This document shows positions 1 through 6,445 of a stretch of 11,512 bases of DNA, piece by piece. Source of the DNA: Gemmatimonadota bacterium (GTDB lineage: Bacteria; Gemmatimonadota; Gemmatimonadetes; Longimicrobiales; Longimicrobiaceae); contig JAFAYN010000473.1 of the NCBI GenBank assembly GCA_019240375.1, positions 1 to 11,512 on the forward strand. The letters are read 5' to 3'. Position 1 is the first letter of the stretch; each line of letters starts with the position of its first letter. A model generated the notes under the pieces. It was not told where the DNA came from. It saw only the letters and a list, made by a program, of their open reading frames with translations, and ran no database searches. A program made the position numbers and the translations under genes.

Positions 1-21
1 TGCGCTGTGGTTCGCACGGGT

Positions 22-27
22 TAACTT
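22..27 (+). promoter_or_regulatory. Possible -10 element for the riboswitch leader
   Basis: TAACTT lies in a short AT-richer stretch and would place transcription start near 34, just ahead of the first conserved riboswitch bases. It matches TATAAT at four of six positions. Extended to TAACTTTC it also resembles the Bacteroidota-type TAnnTTTG element in seven of eight positions. The -35 region would fall at or before the window edge, so it cannot be judged. The call rests mainly on spacing to the riboswitch. Confidence 0.25.
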
Positions 28-35
28 TCACCCTA

Positions 36-105
36 CGAAAAGGGCACACCCGCCGCGAGACGGGGCCGCAAAGCCAGGAGTCTCTCCGAGACCGTCCGGT
101 TGCCG
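36..105 (+). promoter_or_regulatory. GEMM-I (cyclic-di-GMP class I) riboswitch aptamer
   Basis: The aptamer core follows the GEMM-I layout: CG-N4-GGGCA-N-ACC at 36-50, a hairpin with a GAGA-containing loop at 50-65, the hallmark GCAAAGCC at 68-75, a second hairpin GTCTC-TCC-GAGAC at 80-92, and a closing CCGGTTGCCG at 96-105. By spacing, G44, A71 and C103 correspond to the ligand-contacting G20, A47 and C92 of the Vibrio Vc2 aptamer. G at the first position is typical of cyclic-di-GMP sensors, whereas Geobacter-type cGAMP sensors usually carry A there. It lies about 138 bases upstream of the hybrid kinase start, so it should control that gene and perhaps the downstream regulator. The identification was made by eye from motif order and spacing, with no covariance-model score. 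Whether ligand turns expression on or off is not evident. Confidence 0.85.
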
Positions 106-115
106 CATTCCGCAG

Positions 116-147
116 GACCCGTCCCATCCTCCCCCGGGAGGAGGGTC
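116..147 (+). other. Stem-loop in the riboswitch expression platform
   Basis: TCCTCCC (127-133) pairs with GGGAGGA (136-142) across a CC loop. The stem can be extended by GACCC (116-120) with GGGTC (143-147), or alternatively by GTCCC (121-125) with GGGAC (149-153). Two mutually exclusive extensions directly downstream of the aptamer are what a switching platform would need. No T-run follows, so this is not itself an intrinsic terminator. Confidence 0.45.
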
Positions 148-153
148 GGGGAC

Positions 154-216
154 AGGCAGTGCCCTTCGCCCTGGCGGGCCGGTTCTCCGGCTCGCACGGC
201 GACGGCGCTGCCTTTT
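154..216 (+). terminator. Candidate riboswitch-controlled terminator, long-range stem then T-run
   Basis: AGGCAGTGCC (154-163) pairs with GGCGCTGCCT (204-213), giving ten pairs including one G-U. The stem is followed directly by the end of TTTT (213-216). The 40-base loop contains its own perfect hairpin GCCGG-TTCT-CCGGC (178-191). The structure ends 28 bases before the kinase start codon, where an attenuator would sit. The T-run is short and the loop long, so termination strength is doubtful. Confidence 0.3.
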
Positions 217-243
217 GCATTCGAGCGAGCACGAAGTAGAAGT

Positions 244-3200
244 ATGAGTGGACACAAGGAGCGGCTACGGGTCCTGCTGGTGGAGGACGACCGGGACGAG
301 GGGGTCCTCACTCGCGACCTGCTCGCCGGCGCGGGCTTCGACCTGAGCTGGGCCTCCACGGTGGCGGAAGGGCTCCGCCGCATCCGCGAGTTCGAGCCGG
401 ACGCCGTTCTCCTCGGCCAGCGCGTCGGGGCGGAGACCGGGCTGGACTTCCTGGGCCGCCTCCCCACGCGCGGCGAGGTCCCGCCCATCGTCCTGCTGGT
501 CGGGGCGGGGGAGGCGGACGCCGACGTGGCCGCCATGCGGGCGGGGGTGGCCGACTCGCTGGTGAAGGACGACCTCACCCCGCTCCTCCTGGAGCGCTCG
601 GTCCGCTACACGGTGGAGCGCGCCCGCGCCGACGCGGAGCTGCGCCTGTGCGACCGCGCGATGGCGGCGGTGTCGGAGGGGATCCTCATCACCGATCCGC
701 GGCGTCCCGGCAACCCCGTCGTCTACGCCAACTCCGGCTTCGAGCGGCTGACCGGGTACGCGGCGCACGAGGTCGTCGGGCGGAGCTGCGGCTTCCTCCA
801 GGGCCCCGACACCGATCCCGCGGCCGTGGCCGAGATCCGCGACGCGGTGAGGGAGGGGCGCGGGTGCGTGGTGGAGCTGGTCAACTACCGGCGGAACGGG
901 ACGCCGTTCTGGAACCGCCTTTCCGTCACGCCCGTGCGGGACGGCTCCGGCACCGTCACCCGCTTCGTGGAGATCCAGCAGGACGTCACCGAGCAGCGGG
1001 AGGCGCGGGACGAGCTGCTGCGCGCCCGGGAGGAGGCGGAGCGGACGGCCGAGCGGATGCGCGCGGTGGCCGCCGCGGCGGCGGGGGTGATCGGCGCCCC
1101 GTCGCTGAGCTGCCTGCGCGACGTGCTCCTCGAAGCGTGCCGGCGGGTGATCCCGCTGGACTCGTTCGTGTTCGGGTTGTACGACGAGGACGGGGACGCG
1201 CTGTGCTTCGTCCCCGGCTACGACGAGGGCCGGTTCACCCGCGAGACACGCGTCCCGCTGGCGGGAACCCCCGCCGAGCGGGTGTGCCGCGAGCGGCGCT
1301 CCGCCGTGGTGCGCCGCGCCGACCAGGCCGGGGCCGCGGGAGCGCGCGTCTTCGGATCGGGACGCCGCTCCGAGTCCGTCATCCGCACCCCGGTGGTGTC
1401 CGGCGACCGGCTGCTGGGGCTGATCTCGGTGCAGAGCTACACCCCGGAGCTGTACGGCGCGCCCGACGTGGAGGTGCTGGAGACCATCGCCTCGCTCGCC
1501 GCCACCGCCGTCCTCAACCTGCGCCTGGTGGAGGAGATCCGCGAATCGGCGCGGGAGCTGCGCGAGGTCAAGGAGCAGCAGGAGGCGCTCCTGAACAACC
1601 TCCCCGACATCGCCTGGCTCAAGGACGCGGACGGGCGCTACCTGGCCGTCAACGACTCCTTCCTGAAGCTGCTGCGGAGGAACCGGTGCATGGTGCCCGG
1701 CCTGGGGGAGGAGGAGTCGGCGGTGGGGCGGACGGTCTCCGACATCTTCGAGCCGGAGGCGGCGCGCGAGCTGGTCGCGCAGGACCGGGCGGTGATCGGC
1801 GGGGGGAAGCGGAGCACGGTGGAGATCCCGGTCCGGCTCGCGGGCGGGGACGTGGTCTGGTTCGAGGCCGTGAAGGCGCCGATCCACGATGTGGAGCGCG
1901 GGGTCATCGGGACGGTGGGGATCGCTCGCGACGTCACCGAACGCCGGCGCGCGGAGGAGGAGCGGAGCGCCCTGCTGGCGGAGCTGGAGTCGGAGCGGTC
2001 CAGGCTGCAGCGGGTGGTGCGGCACGCGCCGGCCTTCATCGCCACCATGCGGGGCCCGGAGCACGTCTTCGAGATCGCCAACCCGGCCTGCCACCAGCTC
2101 GTCGGCCGGCGCGAGATCCTGGGGAGGCCGATCCGCGAGGTGCTCCCCGAGCTGGAAGGGCAGGGCTTCTTCGATCTGATGGACGGCGTCCGCCGCACCG
2201 GCGAGCCGTTCGTCGGGAGCGAGATGCCCATCCTGCTGCGGCGCGAGCCGGAAGCGCCCCTGGAGGAGCGCTTCATCGACTTCGTGTACCAGCCGATGAC
2301 GGAGGCCGACGGGTCGGTGTCCGGGATCTTCCTCCACGGGGTGGACGTGACCGCGCAGGTCCGCTCCCGCCGCGAGGTGGAGCGTCTGGCCGCCGAGCGG
2401 GAGGCGATCCTCCGCCAGATATCGGAAGGGGTGGTGGTGGCCGATACTTCCGGGAAGATCAGCTTCATGAACGAGGCCGCCGTCCGCCTGCACGGGACGG
2501 GGGCGCTGGGAGTCCCCGCGAACGAGCACGCCCCGACCTACCATCTCCACACGGCGGAGGGAGAGCCGTTCTCGACGGACGAGCTCCCGCTGGTACGGGC
2601 GGTCCGGCACGAGGAGGTGACGACCGGGGCCGAGGTCCACATCCGGCGGCCGGACGGGGTGGAGGTCGTCACCGAGGTCAGCGCCTCGCCCGTGTACGCT
2701 GCCGACGGGTCCCGGCTGGGGGCGGTGCTCGCGCTCCGCGACATCACGGAGCGCAAGCGCTGGGAAGAGGAGCTGCTGAAGAGCGAGCGCCGCTTCCGCT
2801 CGCTGGTGGAGAACGCCCCCGACACGGTGGTCGTCCTGGACGCGCAGGGGACGATCCGCTATTCCAGCCCCTCGCTCCACCGCATCCTGGGATACCCGGC
2901 GGAGGAGATGGACGGCCGCTACGCCTTCGACCTGATCCACCCGGACGACCTGGACCGGGTACAGGAAGTCTTCCTCCAGCTCGTGGAAGAGCCGGACCTG
3001 GTCACCATGGCGGAGTACCGGGTGCGGCACGGGAGCGGAGAGTGGCTCTGGTTCGAGACCACGGGGCACAACCTCCTCCACGACCCCGCCGTGGAGGGGC
3101 TGGTCATCAACTCGCGCGACGTCACGGAGCGGAAGCACGCCGAGGAGGCGCTGCACCGGAGCGAGGAGCAGCTGCGCCAGGCCCAGCGGCTGGACGCCGT

Positions 3201-4308
3201 GGGGAAGCTGGCCGGCGGGGTGGCGCACGACTTCAACAACGTGCTCACCGTGATCCAGGGGACCTCCGAGATGCTCCTGATGGACGTCCCCGAGCGGAGC
3301 GAACTGCGGACCGACCTGCAGGAGATCCGGGAAGCGTGCGTCCGCGCCTCCAAGCTCACGCGCCAGCTCCTGGCGTTCAGCCGCAGGCAGGTGCTCCAGC
3401 CCCGGGTGCTGGACCTGAACGCCACGGTGACGGAGATGGAAGGGATGCTCCGCCGCCTGATCGGCGAGGACGTGGACCTGGTGCTGGCGCTCGACCCCGC
3501 CCTGGGCCGGGTGGAAGCGGACCCGGGGCAGATCGAGCAGGTGGTGATGAACCTGGCGGTCAACGCCCGTGACGCCATGCCCACCGGCGGGCGCCTGGAG
3601 GTGGAGACCCGCACCGTCCACCTGGACGAGGCGGAGGTCCGCTGCTGCCTCACCTGCGAGCACCCGGGCACGTACGTCCACCTGGCGGTGCGCGACACCG
3701 GGACGGGGATGGACGAGGCGACGCTGGCGCGCGTCTTCGAGCCCTTCTTCACCACCAAGCCGCACGGCAGGGGGACGGGGCTGGGGCTCGCCACCGTGTA
3801 CGGGATCGTCAAGCAGAGCGGCGGCTGCGTGCACGTGGAGAGCCGGCCGGGGGAGGGGAGCGCGTTCCACGTCTACCTCCCCGTGGTCGCCGGGGAGCCG
3901 GACCCCCGGGAAGTACCCGCTCCCGAGGCGGCGCCGCGCCCGGCCCGGGGAACCATCCTCCTGGTGGAGGACGAGGACTCCGTCCGCTCGCTCGCCTGCC
4001 GGCTCCTGGAGCGCAGCGGGTACCGGGTGCTGGAGGCCCCGCACCCGGGCGCGGCGCTGGAGATCCTGCTCACCTCGGGGGAAGAGGTGGACCTCCTCCT
4101 CACCGACGTGGTGATGCCGCAGATGAGCGGCCGGGCCCTTGCGTCCCGGGCCGTGGAGATGCACCCGGAGCTGAAGGTGGTCTACATGTCCGGGTACACC
4201 GACGACGCGCTGGCACACCACGGAGTGCTGGAGAGCGGGATCCATCTCATCGAGAAGCCCTTCCGCCCCGAAGCGCTCCTGAGCAAAGTACGGGAAGTAC
4301 TGACCTGA
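244..4308 (+). CDS. LOV/PAS/GAF hybrid sensor histidine kinase with N- and C-terminal receiver domains
   Basis: This is a soluble 1354-residue hybrid kinase with no membrane segment. Domains in order: receiver (7-127) lacking the phosphoacceptor (G58 where Asp is expected; E14, D15, D16 and K108 kept); LOV-type PAS (137-256) with GRSCGFLQ and photoactive C182, flavin-contact candidates N214 and N224, and Q245; GAF (272-430); four PAS domains (about 443-570, 580-707, 711-838, 843-965); HisKA with H995 in AHDFNN; HATPase with N1107, DTGTG at 1151-1155 and a GTGLGL box; C-terminal receiver with D1288 and K1338. Each PAS ends in a DVT/DIT motif (247, 563, 701, 833, 959) leading into charged helical linkers. 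The ATG at 244 was chosen because the receiver begins at once and because an upstream ATG at 100 lies inside the riboswitch; its ribosome site (AGAAG) is weak. The partner is probably the sigma-54 regulator next door. Blue-light sensing is inferred from the LOV motif. Confidence 0.93.
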   Translation: MSGHKERLRVLLVEDDRDEGVLTRDLLAGAGFDLSWASTVAEGLRRIREFEPDAVLLGQRVGAETGLDFLGRLPTRGEVPPIVLLVGAGEADADVAAMRAGVADSLVKDDLTPLLLERSVRYTVERARADAELRLCDRAMAAVSEGILITDPRRPGNPVVYANSGFERLTGYAAHEVVGRSCGFLQGPDTDPAAVAEIRDAVREGRGCVVELVNYRRNGTPFWNRLSVTPVRDGSGTVTRFVEIQQDVTEQREARDELLRAREEAERTAERMRAVAAAAAGVIGAPSLSCLRDVLLEACRRVIPLDSFVFGLYDEDGDALCFVPGYDEGRFTRETRVPLAGTPAERVCRERRSAVVRRADQAGAAGARVFGSGRRSESVIRTPVVSGDRLLGLISVQSYTPELYGAPDVEVLETIASLAATAVLNLRLVEEIRESARELREVKEQQEALLNNLPDIAWLKDADGRYLAVNDSFLKLLRRNRCMVPGLGEEESAVGRTVSDIFEPEAARELVAQDRAVIGGGKRSTVEIPVRLAGGDVVWFEAVKAPIHDVERGVIGTVGIARDVTERRRAEEERSALLAELESERSRLQRVVRHAPAFIATMRGPEHVFEIANPACHQLVGRREILGRPIREVLPELEGQGFFDLMDGVRRTGEPFVGSEMPILLRREPEAPLEERFIDFVYQPMTEADGSVSGIFLHGVDVTAQVRSRREVERLAAEREAILRQISEGVVVADTSGKISFMNEAAVRLHGTGALGVPANEHAPTYHLHTAEGEPFSTDELPLVRAVRHEEVTTGAEVHIRRPDGVEVVTEVSASPVYAADGSRLGAVLALRDITERKRWEEELLKSERRFRSLVENAPDTVVVLDAQGTIRYSSPSLHRILGYPAEEMDGRYAFDLIHPDDLDRVQEVFLQLVEEPDLVTMAEYRVRHGSGEWLWFETTGHNLLHDPAVEGLVINSRDVTERKHAEEALHRSEEQLRQAQRLDAVGKLAGGVAHDFNNVLTVIQGTSEMLLMDVPERSELRTDLQEIREACVRASKLTRQLLAFSRRQVLQPRVLDLNATVTEMEGMLRRLIGEDVDLVLALDPALGRVEADPGQIEQVVMNLAVNARDAMPTGGRLEVETRTVHLDEAEVRCCLTCEHPGTYVHLAVRDTGTGMDEATLARVFEPFFTTKPHGRGTGLGLATVYGIVKQSGGCVHVESRPGEGSAFHVYLPVVAGEPDPREVPAPEAAPRPARGTILLVEDEDSVRSLACRLLERSGYRVLEAPHPGAALEILLTSGEEVDLLLTDVVMPQMSGRALASRAVEMHPELKVVYMSGYTDDALAHHGVLESGIHLIEKPFRPEALLSKVREVLT

Positions 4309-4313
4309 TCCGT

Positions 4314-4350
4314 CCCGACCGCCGCCCCATCGGGGGCCGCCCCGGTCGGG
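4314..4350 (+). other. Intercistronic inverted repeat between kinase and regulator
   Basis: CCCGACCG (4314-4321) is a perfect inverted match to CGGTCGGG (4343-4350), with an inner CCCC/GGGG pairing at 4325-4328 and 4332-4335. It sits in the 67-bp gap between the two signalling genes. No T-run follows, so a full terminator is unlikely. It could act as an RNA-stability or processing element that sets different levels for the two proteins. Confidence 0.4.
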
Positions 4351-4375
4351 GCGAGCCCCGCAACCCCTGGCAGAC

Positions 4376-5746
4376 ATGGCGCGCTCCATCCTCCTGATCG
4401 ACGACGAGCCGGACGTACTCCGCTCCTTGGGCCGCCTGTTCGAGCGGGAAGGGTGGGAGGTGTTCCGGGCCCTGACCGGGGAAGAGGGGCTGCGCCTCTA
4501 CGAGGCCTCCCGCCCGGACCTGGTGCTCCTCGACCTGTACCTCCCCGGGATGTCGGGGATGGACGTCCTGGACGTGCTCGTCCCGCGCGACGCCACGGTC
4601 ATCATGCTCACCGGCCACGGCGACATCGAGACCGCGGTGGAGGCGATGCGGCTGGGGGCGGAGAACTTCCTCACCAAGCCGGTCGAGCTCCCGCACCTCC
4701 TGGCCGCCGCCAACCGGGCCATGGAGAAGTCCGAGCTGCGCCGCACCAACCGCCTCCTCGCCGGGCGGCTGGCGGAGGGGCGCGACACCTCCACCCTCGG
4801 CTCCTCGCCCCGGATGCGCGAGATGGCGCGCCAGGTCGAGCTGCTTGCCGCCTCCGACAACACCACGGTGCTCCTGCTGGGGGAGAGCGGGACGGGGAAG
4901 GGGTGGGTCGCGCAGATGCTGCACGCCCACTCGCCGCGCGCCCGGGCCCCGTTCGTGGAGATCAACTGCGCCGGGCTGTCGGCCAACTTCCTGGACTCGG
5001 AGTTGTTCGGGCACGAGAAGGGGGCCTTCACCGACGCCAAGACCATGAAGCGCGGGCTGTTCGAGGTGGCGCACGGGGGGACCATCTTCCTGGACGAGAT
5101 CGGCGACCTGGCCCCCGACCTCCAGCCCAAGCTGCTCAAGGTGCTGGAGCGGAAGACCTTCCGGCGGCTGGGCGGGACCCGGGAGATCGAGGTGGACGTG
5201 CGGCTGGTGGCGGCCACCAACAAGGGGCTGGACGCCGAGGTCCAGGGCGGCCGCTTCCGCGAGGACCTGTACTACCGGCTCAACGTGCTCCCGCTGACGC
5301 TCCCGCCGCTCCGGGAGCGCTCCCGCGACGACGTGCTGGAGCTGGTGCACCGGCTCCTGGGAGGGCTGCGCAAGCAGCACCCGCGTGGGGCGGCGAAGCT
5401 GTCCTCGCGGGCGCTGGACCTGCTGCTGGGGTACGCCTGGCCCGGCAACGTCCGCGAGCTGCGCAACGTGCTGGAGCGGGCGCTGGTGCTTTCCATGGGC
5501 GAGGAGACGATCCTCCCCGAGCACCTTCCCGCGGAACTGCGCTCGCCCTCCTCGGCGTCGTCGCTCCCGGTGCGGGAGCACCAGGTGGTGATGTCGCTGG
5601 AGGACATGGAGCGGAAGCACATCGAGCGGACGCTGGTGATGCTGGACGGGAACCGTACCCAGACTGCGGAAGCGTTGGGGATCTCTCGGGCCACGCTGCA
5701 CAACAAGATCCGGCTGTACGGGTTGGAGGCGGTGGGGCGGGATTAG
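4376..5746 (+). CDS. Sigma-54-dependent response regulator, NtrC family
   Basis: This 456-residue protein has the standard three-part NtrC design. The receiver (4-118) carries D9 and D10, phosphoacceptor D53, T79 and K101. The AAA+ sigma-54 activation domain (about 140-370) has Walker A GESGTGKG (169-176), Walker B TIFLDE (236-241), candidate arginine fingers R295 and R301, and sensor II GNVREL (358-363). The sigma-54 contact loop reads GAFTDA (216-221) where GAFTGA is usual. A Fis-type helix-turn-helix (about 412-451) ends the protein. It would activate promoters read by RpoN-containing polymerase after phosphorylation. It lies 67 bp downstream of the hybrid kinase on the same strand and is its likely partner, perhaps on the same riboswitch-controlled transcript. 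No good ribosome site precedes the ATG, but the receiver begins right after it, which supports this start. Confidence 0.95.
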   Translation: MARSILLIDDEPDVLRSLGRLFEREGWEVFRALTGEEGLRLYEASRPDLVLLDLYLPGMSGMDVLDVLVPRDATVIMLTGHGDIETAVEAMRLGAENFLTKPVELPHLLAAANRAMEKSELRRTNRLLAGRLAEGRDTSTLGSSPRMREMARQVELLAASDNTTVLLLGESGTGKGWVAQMLHAHSPRARAPFVEINCAGLSANFLDSELFGHEKGAFTDAKTMKRGLFEVAHGGTIFLDEIGDLAPDLQPKLLKVLERKTFRRLGGTREIEVDVRLVAATNKGLDAEVQGGRFREDLYYRLNVLPLTLPPLRERSRDDVLELVHRLLGGLRKQHPRGAAKLSSRALDLLLGYAWPGNVRELRNVLERALVLSMGEETILPEHLPAELRSPSSASSLPVREHQVVMSLEDMERKHIERTLVMLDGNRTQTAEALGISRATLHNKIRLYGLEAVGRD

Positions 5747-5903
5747 TTTTTGTGCGTGGTGGCGGGCCGCTCCAGAGCCCGGCGGTACTGCTGCCGGTCT
5801 CTTCCGCGGGGCCGGTGAGCCTGCCCAAACTACCGGCAGTCTCCCCGACCGCTACGGGAGCCACGCCCAAACGGCCGGGCGCGTCTCCCTCGCAACAGAA
5901 TGT

Positions 5904-5923
5904 GGGAACGGCAGGGAACGGCA
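5904..5923 (+). repeat. Two tandem copies of a 10-bp unit
   Basis: GGGAACGGCA occurs twice head to tail (5904-5913 and 5914-5923) immediately before the long hairpin at 5925-5972. The copies are identical. They may be part of the same repeat family as the neighbouring palindrome. Confidence 0.7.
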
Positions 5924-5924
5924 A

Positions 5925-5972
5925 AACAACACAGGGTCGGCGTCCACGCATGGATGCCGACCCTGTGTTGTT
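5925..5972. terminator. Very long perfect hairpin, possible bidirectional terminator or palindromic repeat
   Basis: Arms of 17 bp (5925-5941 and 5956-5972) are perfect inverted copies. An inner G-U pair and TCCA/TGGA extend the stem to 22 pairs closed by a CGCA loop. On the minus strand the hairpin is followed by a short TTTT within GTTGTTTTGC, so it could stop readthrough from the gene ending at 6446. On the plus strand no T-run follows. Its length and near-symmetry also suit a dispersed palindromic repeat. Confidence 0.5.
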
Positions 5973-6100
5973 CGTAGTTGCCGGGCCTTCCCCCAGAATT
6001 GGGGGATCAAGGGGGCTGCTGTGCGCGCAGCGCCGGATGGGGGCGTGCGGCGCCGGGTCAGCACCGGAGTTCAGTCGGCGCTGTAGCCCCCCTCCCCCGG

Positions 6101-6124
6101 CCCCTCCCCCACGAGGGGGAGGGG
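6101..6124. repeat. Perfect 10-bp stem-loop, C/G tract palindrome
   Basis: CCCCTCCCCC (6101-6110) pairs perfectly with GGGGGAGGGG (6115-6124) around an ACGA loop. The same type of pyrimidine/purine palindrome recurs at 6239-6264, which suggests a repeat family. No T-run is adjacent. Confidence 0.6.
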
Positions 6125-6238
6125 AGCACTGCAACTGCTTGTTCGTCGTGCTCCCCCTTTCTCCTGCTCGCGGGGGATCGAGGGGGCAGGCTGTGGGGAG
6201 GGCGCCCGCCTGGCCTCGCTCCTATTCCACCAACAAAA

Positions 6239-6264
6239 ACTCCCTCCCCGGACGTGGGGAGGGA
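6239..6264. repeat. Perfect 10-bp stem-loop, second C/G tract palindrome
   Basis: CTCCCTCCCC (6239-6248) pairs perfectly with GGGGAGGGAG (6255-6264) around a GGACGT loop. It resembles the palindrome at 6101-6124 in composition and stem length. A similar run, GCAGCGCC(C)GGATGGGG, appears both before the first palindrome (near 6028) and after this one (near 6270). Confidence 0.6.
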
Positions 6265-6290
6265 GGCGAGCAGCGCCCGGATGGGGCGGG

Positions 6291-6335
6291 GGAGCGCCGA
6301 TCGGCCGGAGGCCTTCCTCCGGCGCGTGGCGCTCC
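6291..6335. terminator. Two-tier stem-loop downstream of the HD-GYP-like gene
   Basis: GGAGCGCC (6291-6298) pairs with GGCGCTCC (6328-6335). Inside it GCCGGAGG (6304-6311) pairs with CCTCCGGC (6316-6323) around a CCTT loop, with a small GATCG/GCGT internal loop between the tiers. It is the first strong structure met after the minus-strand gene that ends at 6446. It lacks a T-run, so it may protect a 3' end rather than cause intrinsic termination. Confidence 0.4.
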
Positions 6336-6445
6336 ACCGCCTGCGCGCCCCCATGCTCGCGGGGGTGCGGGCGGGAAGAGGCCCCGGGGGCCGGCACCCG
6401 GGCGGGCTCCGGCCCTCCTTGCTCGCGTCCATCTCCCTTCCGACC

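Larger units (their letters stand above)
5747..6445. other. Gene-free convergent intergenic region rich in palindromes
   Basis: About 700 bp separate the convergent regulator and HD-GYP-like genes. No frame here shows protein-like composition. The region instead holds many stem-loops and short repeats, the strongest listed separately. Further ones are CTGCCGGT/ACCGGCAG (5791-5798, 5832-5839), a two-part stem at 5856-5889, TCCCCCA/TGGGGGA with a four-base loop (5989-6006), and a near-identical 16-mer beginning GGGGGATC at 6001-6016 and 6172-6187 (15 of 16 match). This looks like a mosaic of interspersed palindromic repeats rather than a decayed gene. Confidence 0.7.

Noticed and set aside
100..243. 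An earlier in-frame ATG at 100 for the hybrid kinase
   Set aside because: It lies inside the riboswitch aptamer, has no ribosome site, and would add 48 Arg/Ser/Pro-rich residues before a receiver domain that normally starts at the N-terminus.
1057..1533. Bacteriophytochrome-type chromophore GAF domain
   Set aside because: The GAF domain is present but there is no PHY domain after it and no PAS-GAF-PHY order, so tetrapyrrole binding is not supported.
4370..4386. Sigma-54 promoter-like GG/GC spacing ahead of the regulator
   Set aside because: The -12 part overlaps the start codon and coding sequence of the regulator, so it could not drive that gene, and the match beyond GG/GC is poor.
265..4389. 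Very long open frame on the minus strand opposite the kinase gene
   Set aside because: It is an artefact of high G+C. The product is rich in His, Arg, Gly and Pro with no domain pattern, while the opposite strand encodes clear conserved domains.
5747..6445. CRISPR array
   Set aside because: The repeats differ from one another, are mostly palindromes of varied length, and have no regular spacer spacing; no cas gene is nearby.
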